Assembly: GCF_046254955.1 (NCBI RefSeq)
Contig: NZ_JBJXRG010000002.1
Span: 772,913 to 836,912, forward strand
Direction of reading: 5' to 3'
Origin: Qipengyuania_C sp046254955
GTDB taxonomy: Bacteria > Pseudomonadota > Alphaproteobacteria > Sphingomonadales > Sphingomonadaceae
DNA: 64,000 nt
This document shows, piece by piece, positions 43,272 through 52,081 of the stretch. The translations under genes and the position numbers were made by a program. Position 1 is the first letter of the stretch; each line of letters opens with the position of its first letter. Under the pieces are notes generated by a model. The model saw nothing but the letters and a program-made list of their open reading frames with translations. It was not told the DNA's origin and made no database searches.

Positions 43272-44465
43272 CTAAGCGGCGGCGCTCTGAGCTGATCCAA
43301 GAAAGCGCTTCACATTTCGCGCCGCCTGGCGGAGCCTTTGCTCGTTCTCGACCATCGCGATGCGCACGAAACCCTCGCCCTTCTCGCCGAATCCGACCCC
43401 AGGCGCAACGGCGACCTCAGCCTCAGTTAAAAGGCGCTTGGCGAACTCGAGGCTACCCACTTCTTCGAAGCCGGGAGGCAGAGGTACCCAGGCGAACATT
43501 GACGCCGGCGGCGGCGGGATTTCCCAACCCGCGCGTCCGAACGATTCTACCATCACGTCACGCCGTTTCTGGTAGAGCTCGCGGTTGCGAATGACGATAT
43601 CCTCTGGTCCGTTCAGTGCAGCACAGGCAGCCGCCTGAACCGGCGTGAAGGCGCCGTAATCGAGATAGCTCTTCACCCGTGTCAGGGCAGCGATCATTTC
43701 CTTGTTGCCAACCGCAAAGCCGATCCGCCAGCCTGCCATCGAGAAGGTCTTCGATAGCGAAGTAAACTCGACTGCAACGTCCTTCGCTCCCGGAACCTCA
43801 AGGATTGAACGGGTCGGCTTTCCATCGAAGTACAGTTCCGAATAGGCCAGGTCTGAAATCACCCAGACCTTGTTCTCTTTCGCCCAGGCAACCAGCCGCT
43901 CATAAAATTCGATCCCGACGGTTTCAGCTGTGGGATTGGACGGGAAATTGACGATTAACACAGTCGGGCGCGGCACAGTGTAGTTCATCGCCGCCTCGAG
44001 CGAAGCCCAGTAATGTTCATCTGGCGTCGTGGGAACCGAACGGATCGTTGCGCCGGCCAAGATAAAGCCCATCGTGTGGATTGGATAAGCCGGATTGGGC
44101 GCAAGGATCACATCGCCCGGCGCCGAGATCGCAGTGGCGAGGCTTGCGAGTCCTTCCTTTGAACCCATCGTAACGACGACTTCGCTCTCCGGATCGAGAT
44201 CGACTCCGAAGCGGCGGCCGTAGTAATTGGCTTGTGCGCGCCGCAGGCCCGGAATGCCCTTCGACTGCGAGTAGCCGTGCGCATCGGGCTTGGATGCAAC
44301 CTCGCACAGCTTATCTATGACATGCTGCGGCGGCGGCAGATCGGGATTACCCATGCCAAGATCGATGATGTCCCGTCCCGCCTGACGTGCCGCGTGACGC
44401 ATCGCGTTGACTTCAGCGATCACATAGGGCGGCATACGCTTCATGCGGTAAAATTCGGTGGTCAT
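43272..44465 (-). CDS. Class I/II aminotransferase (AlaC / LL-DAP aminotransferase-like)
   Basis: A 397-residue fold-type I PLP enzyme. The internal aldimine lysine lies in EFTSLSKTFSMAGWRIGF; NFPSNPTAETV is the cofactor-side motif, and the N-terminal DIIDLGMGNPDLPPPQHV is typical of the AlaC group, which makes alanine from pyruvate and glutamate; related proteins act as LL-diaminopimelate aminotransferases. The precise substrate is not clear. AAGGA five bases before ATG 44465 decides the start. It is divergent from phaC, with 131 bp between the two starts. Confidence 0.88.
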   Translation of the reverse strand: MTTEFYRMKRMPPYVIAEVNAMRHAARQAGRDIIDLGMGNPDLPPPQHVIDKLCEVASKPDAHGYSQSKGIPGLRRAQANYYGRRFGVDLDPESEVVVTMGSKEGLASLATAISAPGDVILAPNPAYPIHTMGFILAGATIRSVPTTPDEHYWASLEAAMNYTVPRPTVLIVNFPSNPTAETVGIEFYERLVAWAKENKVWVISDLAYSELYFDGKPTRSILEVPGAKDVAVEFTSLSKTFSMAGWRIGFAVGNKEMIAALTRVKSYLDYGAFTPVQAAACAALNGPEDIVIRNRELYQKRRDVMVESFGRAGWEIPPPPASMFAWVPLPPGFEEVGSLEFAKRLLTEAEVAVAPGVGFGEKGEGFVRIAMVENEQRLRQAARNVKRFLGSAQSAAA

Positions 44466-44596
44466 CGGGTCCTTCTTGCTTTCCCAGACAAGCCTCGCTT
44501 GAGGCGATCCGACATTTTCTAGGCGATTACTTGTCGCGGGCAAACGGCAATTTCGCTATTGCGGAAAAAAGTCTCCGCGTAATCAGGGAACAAGGC

Positions 44597-46462
44597 ATGG
44601 CCGCAGGTTCAGACGATACCGATATCAAGGATGCTCCCTTCGCTGCATTCTTTGACATGCAAGGCGAGGCGATGCGGGAAATGTTCGGCAATGCCGTGCC
44701 GCAAGATGGCTTGGCCGGGACCGACTGGGGCGGCGTAGCCAACAAGTTACAGACCATGTGGTTTGATTTCATGCGCGATCAGGCGCTCACCACACCGGCC
44801 AACACCAATCCATTTGATCCGGCACAGTGGATGACCTTCGCGCGCGGGCTGACAAAATCCGATCCCATGGCGCTGTTCGCGGCCAACCAGAAGTTGGCGC
44901 AGGGCTCTGTCGAACTGTGGAAGAACGTGATCGGCGGAGCGATGGCCGGTGCCGTCCGAAAGGATGATGCCGCCGAGCCTGCCGAGTTGCCGCGCAAAGA
45001 CCGCCGTTTCGCCGACCCTGCCTGGCGCGATCATCCCGCTTATGCCTTGCTCCACCAGACTTACCTGCTTCTGGCCGAATATTTCACGACAATGGCGCGG
45101 GAAATGCCGGCGGCGAATAGCGAACAGAAGAAGCAGTTGGCCTTCGCAACGCAGGCGCTGGTCGATGCGATGAGCCCGGACAATTTCCTGCTGACAAATC
45201 CGGTTGTGCTTCAGCGGACGATCGAAACCAAGGGTGCCAATCTCGTGAAAGGCATGCAGCACCTGATCAATGACCTCAAGAAGGGGCAATTGACCCATAC
45301 GGATGCGGACGCATTCACGCTGGGCGAGAACCTTGCCGCAACGCCGGGTAAGGTCGTGCACGAAACGCCGCTCTACCAACTTATCCAGTACAGCCCGACC
45401 ACCGATGAGGTTTTCGAAACCCCGCTGGTGATCTTCCCGCCATGGATCAATCGCTTCTACATTCTCGATCTTACTCCGAAGAAGAGCTTTATTCGCTGGG
45501 CGGTAGCTCAGGGGCTTACGGTGTTTGTGGTCAGCTGGAAATCAGCCGATGCGTCGATGAAGGATGTTGTGTGGGACGACTACATCCGTTCGCAGATTGA
45601 AGCGATCGACCATGTTCGTGACCGGCTCGGCGCGAAGTCGGTTCACGCGATCGGCTATTGCGTGGCCGGAACCACGCTCGCTGCAACATTGGCGATCCTC
45701 GCGCGCCGCGGCGAAGCCGACAAAGTCAAATCCGCGACGTTTTTCACCGCGCAGGTCGATTTCGAGAAGAGCGGAGAGCTCAAGCATTTCATCGACGACC
45801 AGCAACTCAAGATGGTCACTTCATTGTCCAAGGACGGTTATCTCGATGGACGCTATCTGGCAGCGACTTTCAATGCGCTGCGCGGCAAGGACCTGATCTG
45901 GAACTACGTGGTCAACAACTACCTGCTTGGTAACGACTACCCGGCCTTCGATCTGCTGCATTGGAACGGTGACGTCACCAACCTGCCCTCCAAGTGGCAT
46001 GGTGACTATCTGCGTGATCTCTACCGCGACAACAAGCTGGTGCAACCCGATGTGCTTTCCGCCGATGGCACGCCGATTGACCTGACTCAGGTTGAAACGC
46101 CGACCTATATCCAGGCGGGAAAGGAAGACCACATCGCCCCGGCCAAAAGCGTGTGGCGGCTTACGCGTCACTTCAAGGGAGATCTCACGTTCCTGCTCGC
46201 CGGATCAGGTCACATCGCCGGAGTTGTCAACCCGCCCGAAGCAAACAAGTACCAGTATTGGACCGGCGACAGCTCCGCCGAAAGCCTTGACGACTTCATT
46301 GCCGAAGCAACCGAGCACCCGGGTAGCTGGTGGCCTCATTGGATCAACTGGATCGAAGCGCAAGATTCGAAGAAGGTTGACGCCAAGGGCAAGAGAAAGC
46401 CCGGCGGACGGGGTGATAAAGTGATCGAAGATGCGCCTGGCCGGTACGTAAAGACTCGCTAG
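44597..46462 (+). CDS. phaC: Class I poly(3-hydroxyalkanoate) synthase
   Basis: The granule-forming polyester synthase, 621 residues. The alpha/beta-hydrolase core has Cys355 in the modified lipase box GYCVAGT, Asp511 (GKEDHIAP) and His539 (GSGHIAG), the catalytic triad of PhaC. A long N-terminal domain (residues 1-240) is present as in class I enzymes. It uses (R)-3-hydroxyacyl-CoA. The phasin gene follows 110 bp downstream behind its own strong promoter. The basic C-terminal tail (about 595-621) is unusual but short. phaA and phaB are not in the window. Confidence 0.93.
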   Translation: MAAGSDDTDIKDAPFAAFFDMQGEAMREMFGNAVPQDGLAGTDWGGVANKLQTMWFDFMRDQALTTPANTNPFDPAQWMTFARGLTKSDPMALFAANQKLAQGSVELWKNVIGGAMAGAVRKDDAAEPAELPRKDRRFADPAWRDHPAYALLHQTYLLLAEYFTTMAREMPAANSEQKKQLAFATQALVDAMSPDNFLLTNPVVLQRTIETKGANLVKGMQHLINDLKKGQLTHTDADAFTLGENLAATPGKVVHETPLYQLIQYSPTTDEVFETPLVIFPPWINRFYILDLTPKKSFIRWAVAQGLTVFVVSWKSADASMKDVVWDDYIRSQIEAIDHVRDRLGAKSVHAIGYCVAGTTLAATLAILARRGEADKVKSATFFTAQVDFEKSGELKHFIDDQQLKMVTSLSKDGYLDGRYLAATFNALRGKDLIWNYVVNNYLLGNDYPAFDLLHWNGDVTNLPSKWHGDYLRDLYRDNKLVQPDVLSADGTPIDLTQVETPTYIQAGKEDHIAPAKSVWRLTRHFKGDLTFLLAGSGHIAGVVNPPEANKYQYWTGDSSAESLDDFIAEATEHPGSWWPHWINWIEAQDSKKVDAKGKRKPGGRGDKVIEDAPGRYVKTR

Positions 46463-46488
46463 GCGATTGATTTTACGAGAGTAACCTG

Positions 46489-46557
46489 TTTTTTGTGCAG
46501 TGCACAAAAAATACTTGACTTCGCAGCTGCAATACCTATTTTGTGCACTGCAACAAA
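46489..46557 (+). promoter_or_regulatory. Phasin promoter with paired PhaR-like operators
   Basis: A perfect odd palindrome with 11-bp arms TTTTTTGTGCA-G-TGCACAAAAAA (46489-46511) and a second imperfect TTTTGTGCA-C-TGCAACAAA (46539-46557) lie 48 bp apart centre to centre. Between them is TTGACT (46515-46520) and, 16 bp on, TATTTT (46537-46542). The second operator overlaps the -10 and start point. TGCA-centred elements are known PhaR targets, which repress phasin genes until polymer binds PhaR; PhaR itself is not in the window. Confidence 0.7.
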
Positions 46558-46572
46558 CAAGTGAGGTTACTC

Positions 46573-47310
46573 ATGGCTACCGAAGCCAAAAGCAAAATTG
46601 ATGCAGCTACCGAAGAGGCGAAAGCCGCGGCTACTGCAGAAGTAACAGCGAAGCCCGTGAAGGCTGCCGCTGCCAAGAAAGCCCCTTCGAAGAAGGCGAA
46701 GTTAAAAGCGTCGACCGCCAAGAAGGCCGTCGCGAAGAAGACCGCCAAGCCCAAGAAGGTCACCAAAAAGAAGGTCGCTGCCAAGAAGCCTGCAGCGAAA
46801 AAGACCCCGGTAAAGAAGGCAGCCAAGCCGACCAAGGTTTCCTCTATCACTGAATTGAAGGACACAATCATGGCCAAGACCAACACCACGAAGTTCACCA
46901 AGACTGTCAAGGAAACTGCTGCCGACGTTCAGTCGCGTGCCAAGGCCGCCTATGACAAGGGTTCGGAAATGTTCAGCGAAGCAGCCGAATTCAACAAGGC
47001 GAACATCGAAGCACTCGTTGAATCGGGCAAGGTTCTTGCTGGCGCCGTGCAGGACATGGGCCGTGAAGCCGTTGCTGACACGAAGACCGTATTCGAAACC
47101 GTAACCGCAGACGCCAAGAAGATGGCTGCCGTGAAATCGCCGACCGAGCTGTTTCAGCTCCAGGGTGAAATCGCTCGCCGTAACTTCGACGCGATGGTCG
47201 CTTACAACTCGAAGAACATCGAAAAGACGATCAAGCTGGCCAACGACGTATTTGCACCGGTTTCAAACCGCGTAAGCGTCGCAGCTGAGCGCATTTCGAA
47301 GGCTGCTTAA
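46573..47310 (+). CDS. Phasin with N-terminal histone H1-like tail
   Basis: A 245-residue granule-surface protein. Residues 1-99 are Lys/Ala/Pro rich with repeated AAKK/AKKP units, like the tails of PhaF, PhaM and AlgP that bind DNA. From Met100 a phasin_2 domain follows: KTVKETAADVQSRAKAAYDKG and NIEALVESGKVLAGAVQDMG. Phasins coat polymer granules; the basic tail probably ties them to the nucleoid. Here the tail is N-terminal, whereas PhaF and PhaM carry it at the C-terminus. A second start at 46870 has GAAGGA seven bases upstream and would give a tail-less phasin of 146 residues. It lies directly after phaC. Confidence 0.88.
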   Translation: MATEAKSKIDAATEEAKAAATAEVTAKPVKAAAAKKAPSKKAKLKASTAKKAVAKKTAKPKKVTKKKVAAKKPAAKKTPVKKAAKPTKVSSITELKDTIMAKTNTTKFTKTVKETAADVQSRAKAAYDKGSEMFSEAAEFNKANIEALVESGKVLAGAVQDMGREAVADTKTVFETVTADAKKMAAVKSPTELFQLQGEIARRNFDAMVAYNSKNIEKTIKLANDVFAPVSNRVSVAAERISKAA

Positions 47311-47327
47311 GCCTCTCGAAGCGAGAA

Positions 47328-47366
47328 TATCACCGGTCTCTCCCTCTCTCCCATAAACCGGTGATA
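47328..47366. repeat. Hairpin in the phasin 3' UTR
   Basis: TATCACCGGT (47328-47337) and ACCGGTGATA (47357-47366) pair perfectly over ten bases with a 19-nt loop rich in CUC. It sits just 5' of the terminator and may stabilise the abundant phasin mRNA. Confidence 0.6.
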
Positions 47367-47372
47367 GACACG

Positions 47373-47410
47373 AACGGGTCGGGCATTTGATGCTCGGCCC
47401 GTTTTCGTTT
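47373..47410 (+). terminator. Intrinsic terminator after the phasin gene
   Basis: AACGGGTCG (47373-47381) pairs with CGGCCCGTT (47395-47403) through nine pairs including one G-U; a small inner stem GCA/TGC may extend it. TTCGTTT follows. Confidence 0.8.
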
Positions 47411-47505
47411 CCGGGCCAGATATCGCGTCCTCAGGCCATTTGCCGAAATTTAACCGCCCACTGGCACCTTGCGATTTTCCCTACGGATACGATATTGCCC
47501 TCGTG

Positions 47506-47886
47506 ATGACGCTCGATCTTAGGCTTTGCGATGAAGAACTGGTGCTGCCCGTTTCGGCGGCCGGTCCCGATTCAGACGATCCCGACAAGGATTCGCAGGT
47601 TGGCATAGCTACGAAGACACGTACCAAGCCCAAGAAGCCCAGCCAATACAAGGTGTTGCTTCTCAACGACGACTACACCCCGATGGAATTCGTCGTCATG
47701 GTCCTCAAGCGCTTCTTCAAGATGGACCTGGAACAGGCAACCCGGGTGATGCTGCACGTACATCAGAAGGGGGTCGGCGTATGCGGCGTATTTCCCTACG
47801 AAGTGGCCGAAACAAAGGTCAACCAGGTGATGGATTGCGCCAAGCAGAACCAGCACCCACTGCAATGCACGCTTGAGAAGGCCTGA
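47506..47886 (+). CDS. clpS: ATP-dependent Clp protease adaptor ClpS
   Basis: A 126-residue adaptor that hands N-end rule substrates to ClpAP. The core shows KVLLLNDDYTPMEFVVMVLKRFF, with the Asn-Asp of the N-degron pocket, and HVHQKGVGVCGVFPYEVAETK. An N-terminal extension of about 45 residues is acidic and then Lys/Pro rich. Start ATG 47506 is used; an adjacent GTG one codon upstream is possible. No clpA gene lies next to it, unlike in E. coli. Confidence 0.93.
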   Translation: MTLDLRLCDEELVLPVSAAGPDSDDPDKDSQVGIATKTRTKPKKPSQYKVLLLNDDYTPMEFVVMVLKRFFKMDLEQATRVMLHVHQKGVGVCGVFPYEVAETKVNQVMDCAKQNQHPLQCTLEKA

Positions 47887-47939
47887 CTTTCCGATCATTC
47901 CTGCGGCTGGGGGCATGACCCGGCGCAAAAATCACGCTA

Positions 47940-49211
47940 TTGCCCGCCACAAGCATTAACCAAAATAGCAAACTGGCCGCATATTTGTCCTTCCTTCCCG
48001 CCATCGATCGATACATCCTGCGGCTGGTAGTGGTGCCTATGTTGGGCGTATTCGCCCTCGCCGCATCGCTCCTGCTGCTAGACAAGATGCTCCGCCTGTT
48101 CGACTTCGTCGCGACCGAGGGCGGACCAGTCGGTGTCGTATTCCGCATGCTGATGACGCTTATTCCCGAATATGCCAGCCTGGCGATCCCGTTGGGCTTG
48201 CTGCTCGGAATCCTGCTGGCGTTCCGCAAACTGGCGATTTCGAGCGAGCTCGATACGCTACGCGGCGTGGGCATGAGTTATGGGCGTCTGCTGCGGATCC
48301 CTTATGCGATCACGCTGGTGCTGGCGGCGATTAATGTGGCGCTGGTATTCTATATCCAGCCGGTGAGCCGGTACACCTATGAGCAGCTGGAGTATGAGCT
48401 GCGCTCCGGCGCGCTTGGCGCTTCGATCAAGGTCGGCGAATTCACTACGCTTAAGGACCGGATGGCGCTGCGCGTCGAAGAGAGCGAGGAAGACGGGCGC
48501 CGCCTCAAGGGCATTTTTGCCCGCGTTGCCAATGAAGAAGGCCAGGTTCTCTCGATTTCGGCCCGCGAAGGGGCCTTCCTCGCCACCACCGATAGCCCCG
48601 ACACGATCATCTTGCGGCTGACCGATGGTACCATTGTGCAGGATACCGGCACCGTCACGCCGCGCGTGCTCAGCTTTACCCGCCACGATTTGCCAATCGA
48701 TCTGCCCCGGGTGGAGGAATTCCGCGATCGCGGCGATGCCGAACGAGAATATATTCTTCCTGAGCTGCTCAGCATCGGCTGGAGCAAGGCTGAAAGCGAA
48801 GCGAAGCGCGATGCCAGCCAGGCGAGCTTCAACTTCCGCCTAGTGGAAGTGGTGATGATGCTGCTGATGCCGCTGCTCGCGGTGGCGCTGGGAATACCGC
48901 CCAAACGATCAACCTCGGCACTCGGGGTCTTTGTCTCGATTGTGATGGTCGTCTCCTACCACAAGATAAATCAGTATGCCGAAGACCTCGCGGCACTGGG
49001 TCTTTTCGATCCCATCTTGGCGCTGTGGGTGCCGTTCTTCCTGTTCGCGGCGCTGATCATCTGGATGTACTACCGCGTGGCGTTCGTCCCCGGCGGTCAG
49101 GCGATCGGCGCCCTGGAAACGGCGTTTGCAAAGATCTCTAAAAAGCTTTCCAAGCTGTTTCGCAGGCGTAAACGCAAGACCGTGACCTTGACCGAGGCTC
49201 CGGCGGAGTAA
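47940..49211 (+). CDS. lptF: LPS export ABC transporter permease LptF
   Basis: A 423-residue permease of the LptB2FG transporter, which extracts lipopolysaccharide from the inner membrane. TM helices lie near residues 32-52, 65-95 and 115-135, followed by a periplasmic jellyroll domain (about 150-290) and three C-terminal TM helices. A basic tail (about 395-415, KLFRRRKRK) follows the last TM. The start is a TTG without a clear ribosome binding site, so it is provisional. lptG follows nine bases later. Confidence 0.88.
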   Translation: MPATSINQNSKLAAYLSFLPAIDRYILRLVVVPMLGVFALAASLLLLDKMLRLFDFVATEGGPVGVVFRMLMTLIPEYASLAIPLGLLLGILLAFRKLAISSELDTLRGVGMSYGRLLRIPYAITLVLAAINVALVFYIQPVSRYTYEQLEYELRSGALGASIKVGEFTTLKDRMALRVEESEEDGRRLKGIFARVANEEGQVLSISAREGAFLATTDSPDTIILRLTDGTIVQDTGTVTPRVLSFTRHDLPIDLPRVEEFRDRGDAEREYILPELLSIGWSKAESEAKRDASQASFNFRLVEVVMMLLMPLLAVALGIPPKRSTSALGVFVSIVMVVSYHKINQYAEDLAALGLFDPILALWVPFFLFAALIIWMYYRVAFVPGGQAIGALETAFAKISKKLSKLFRRRKRKTVTLTEAPAE

Positions 49212-49220
49212 GCGCGCGCC

Positions 49221-50318
49221 ATGCACCTCGATTTTTTTCCATCGCGCACGCTGACGCTTTACCTCGCCAAGTTGTTCGTGGTCCGCATTTTCGCGGTGCT
49301 CGTGATGCTCGTCTTGGTCCTCATGATGCTCGATCTGCTTTCGACCAGCGGCGATATCCTCGCAGCCGAAGGCAACGGGCAGTCCGAGCTGTTGACTTAC
49401 GTTTCGCTGCGGATTCCTCAATTGATCGCGCGGTTCCTGCCCTATTCGGTCTTGCTCGCGACGTTGATCACACTGGTTACACTCAACCAGAATAGCGAAG
49501 TCGTCGCGATGAAAGCAGCAGGCCTTTCAGCGCATCAGGTCCTTGCACCGTTGCTGCTCACCGCGCTCGCAATTTCGATTATCAGCTTCGGCTTTAACGA
49601 ACGCGTCGTTACCCGTGCGACCGCCACTCTCAAGGCTTGGGAAGCGAGCGAGTACGGTGCCGTGCCCGAAGCGGCCGACTTGCGCGCCAATGTCTACCTC
49701 ACCGATGGCAGAGAGGTGCTGACGGCAGCATCTCTCAATGGGCGCGGCGACCAGATTGAGATGACCGATGTCACTTGGTACAGGCGGGGCGATACCAATC
49801 TGATCGTCGAGCAGGCGCGTTCGGCCCGGGCCACTTACGCCGCGCCAGGCTGGAAGCTGGAGAATGCACGGATATTCGATGTCGAAGCAGCAACCGAACG
49901 TCAGGCAGAAAGTCTTATCGTCGCCAAGCAGGTTACCCCTGCCCAAATCGAGCTCGAAAGCGTGGATCCCGATGCGGAAGGGTTCTTCGAGCTATCCGAT
50001 TCCATCGAGGCGTATGAAGCTGCCGGCCGGCGCACGAGCGAGTTGCGCGGCAAGTGGTGGCACAAACTGTCCGGTCCGTTGTCAGCTGTGCTCATGCCTT
50101 TGCTTGGCGCTGTAGCGGCGTTTGGGCTTGCCCGCTCGGGCCAGGTGTTCGTTCGTGCGCTAATCGGGATGGCGCTGGGTTTCGCCTATTTCGTGGTCGA
50201 CAACATGGCGATCGCGATGGGCAATTTCGGCGGCTACCCTCCCCTACTCGCCGCGTGGGCACCTTTCTTCCTGTTCCTACTGATTGGCGAGACGGTTCTG
50301 GTCCGAACCGAAGAATGA
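49221..50318 (+). CDS. lptG: LPS export ABC transporter permease LptG
   Basis: The partner of LptF, 365 residues, with two or three N-terminal TM helices (16-38, 60-90), a periplasmic beta-jellyroll domain and three C-terminal TMs with KLSGPLSAVLMPLLGAVAAFGLARSG. The pair forms the lateral gate for LPS and joins the LptC-A-D bridge. The YjgP/YjgQ family assignment is firm and the order lptF-lptG is standard. The stop overlaps the start of the next gene (ATGA). Confidence 0.92.
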   Translation: MHLDFFPSRTLTLYLAKLFVVRIFAVLVMLVLVLMMLDLLSTSGDILAAEGNGQSELLTYVSLRIPQLIARFLPYSVLLATLITLVTLNQNSEVVAMKAAGLSAHQVLAPLLLTALAISIISFGFNERVVTRATATLKAWEASEYGAVPEAADLRANVYLTDGREVLTAASLNGRGDQIEMTDVTWYRRGDTNLIVEQARSARATYAAPGWKLENARIFDVEAATERQAESLIVAKQVTPAQIELESVDPDAEGFFELSDSIEAYEAAGRRTSELRGKWWHKLSGPLSAVLMPLLGAVAAFGLARSGQVFVRALIGMALGFAYFVVDNMAIAMGNFGGYPPLLAAWAPFFLFLLIGETVLVRTEE

Positions 50319-50833
50319 GCGAGTTCTCAATCCGGTTGGCACAGCCGGGCGACGCAGATGATTTTCACCGAGTCGAGGAAGATGCTGCGATCCTGCTGCG
50401 CGAAGAACCCTCTCTTGCGGGGATCCCAGTCCCGCCGTCCGGAAGCGCGGCGCACTATCGCGGGCTTATTCGCAGGGGCCACTGCCTGGCGGCGACTGTT
50501 AACGAGACAGTGGTTGGATTCGCCGCATGCGGTACAATCGGCCGCGAGCTCCATCTTCACGAACTAAGCGTCGAGCGTGCGCAACAAGGTAAGCGGATCG
50601 GGGCGACTTTGCTCGAAGCTGTCGCCATCGATGCAAGAAATGCCGGTTTGCGAGCGATCACGCTGAATACCTATCGCGACATTCCTTGGAACGGTCCTTT
50701 CTATGCACGGCATGGATTCGTCGAAGTCGAGAACTTCGAAGGTCGACCTCATCTGCTGCAGTCACTTGAAACTGCGGCTGAACTCGGGCTGCCCCGCGAA
50801 CGCCGGTGCGCCATGATACGATTTCTCGGCTAG
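50315..50833 (+). CDS. GNAT family N-acetyltransferase
   Basis: A 172-residue GNAT-fold protein. Strand 4 and the pyrophosphate loop are visible as LHELSVERAQQGKRIGATLL (Q/R-x2-G-x-A pattern), with FYARHGFVEVENF near the end typical of the family. The acceptor is unknown. It is translationally coupled to lptG by a four-base overlap, perhaps by chance of operon growth rather than shared function. Confidence 0.85.
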   Translation: MSEFSIRLAQPGDADDFHRVEEDAAILLREEPSLAGIPVPPSGSAAHYRGLIRRGHCLAATVNETVVGFAACGTIGRELHLHELSVERAQQGKRIGATLLEAVAIDARNAGLRAITLNTYRDIPWNGPFYARHGFVEVENFEGRPHLLQSLETAAELGLPRERRCAMIRFLG

Positions 50834-50841
50834 GTAATGTT

Positions 50842-51939
50842 CTAGCGTTTTGACCGTGCAATCATCGTGCTGCGCGCGATCCGGGACACCAGGGCCAGCA
50901 TGCCCGGATGGTTGGCGCTTTGGTAAGTGGAGGCGATCCCGAGTTCCTTCACCAGCCTTCGGTGGGCCTCGGGCAGGTCATGGTAGGGCATTGAAGGCAT
51001 CAGATGATGCAGCGCGTGATAGCGCAGGCCGACAGGTGCCCAAATCTCCGCGATTGGCCCCGGCGGAGGTACATTCACGGAATCGAGGAACTGCGCGGTC
51101 ACAGTCATCGGCTCACCCTCATTCTCCCAAAGATGTGCGACGAGAGTTCGCAATTGGTTGAGTACGGCTGTGAGCGAAAGCACTGCCAAAGCCACCAGCA
51201 AAGGCTTCCAGCCGATCACAAACACGCTGCCGACTAGCACCCATGACCAGACAAACCCGCCGAGCTCCTGCCAGAAAACCCGCGTCTTGAGATCGCCTTC
51301 GGGAGGCTTGCGGCGAAAATCCGGATTGATCGAAAGGGCAGACGCACGCTGCCACGTCAGTCGGCGGATCGGGGGAATGAGCAATCCCAAAGGAACCAGT
51401 AGTCCGAAACGGATCATGAAAGCGATCGGAGCCAGCAGCGCAATGAGAACGAACAACGGTAGCGACCAAGGCTTCATCAGCGCCAGGGGGAGGTATTCAG
51501 GATCTTCAATCGTGCCATACTGCGTGCGCTTGTGGTGCAGCGTGTGCACGCCTTCGTACATGAAAGACGGGGTTAGCAGCGGAATGCCGATCAGGAGGTT
51601 CCATCCGAGCCTAAACCCCGGCAATGCATCCCTGTGGATGTGGGTGAGTTCGTGAATGAACATCAGGGCGCGATAGAACGCCAGGGATGACAGGATCCCC
51701 AGGCCGACCGCCAACGCAAAGTTTTCGACCAAGATAGCGCCAACGAGCGCTGCGTATGCGATCGCCGCCATTGCCAGCATGTCGGCCCAGTAGATCGAAG
51801 CTTTTGCTTGGCCGAGATCCTTCACCAGATCACGTGCCGCACGCAGCATATCTTTATCGTCATTGGTAACGAACTGCGCGCGTGTGGCTCGCGGCGCGCC
51901 AGTCGGCTGGCCAGTTTCGAAGGTCTGTTGCGTGTTCAT
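50842..51939 (-). CDS. Membrane fatty acid desaturase family protein
   Basis: A 365-residue integral diiron protein. Three histidine boxes are seen: HELTHIH (96-102), HTLHHKR (132-138) and YHALHHLMPSMPYH (about 307-320). Hydrophobic segments at about 52-90 and 115-190 provide the membrane arms. Desaturases and related hydroxylases share this pattern; whether it acts on acyl-CoA, acyl lipid or a sphingolipid base cannot be decided. It is divergent from a GNAT-like protein that may be a lipid N-acyltransferase. Confidence 0.88.
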   Translation of the reverse strand: MNTQQTFETGQPTGAPRATRAQFVTNDDKDMLRAARDLVKDLGQAKASIYWADMLAMAAIAYAALVGAILVENFALAVGLGILSSLAFYRALMFIHELTHIHRDALPGFRLGWNLLIGIPLLTPSFMYEGVHTLHHKRTQYGTIEDPEYLPLALMKPWSLPLFVLIALLAPIAFMIRFGLLVPLGLLIPPIRRLTWQRASALSINPDFRRKPPEGDLKTRVFWQELGGFVWSWVLVGSVFVIGWKPLLVALAVLSLTAVLNQLRTLVAHLWENEGEPMTVTAQFLDSVNVPPPGPIAEIWAPVGLRYHALHHLMPSMPYHDLPEAHRRLVKELGIASTYQSANHPGMLALVSRIARSTMIARSKR

Positions 51940-52081
51940 TTGTTTCGGTCCGGGCGCCGCCTTACAGCACTTTGGGGAGTTGGGACAATCGCGAGATATC
52001 GGCCAGAGTAATCGGCTGGCTCGCTTGACAATCGCCGTTTAGCACCGACAGGGGCTAACCGAAGCTGAATAGGATGTCCCA

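Noticed and set aside
46463..46572. Possible small gene between phaC and the phasin
   Set aside because: The stretch is fully explained by promoter and operator sequences and holds no start codon with a ribosome binding site.
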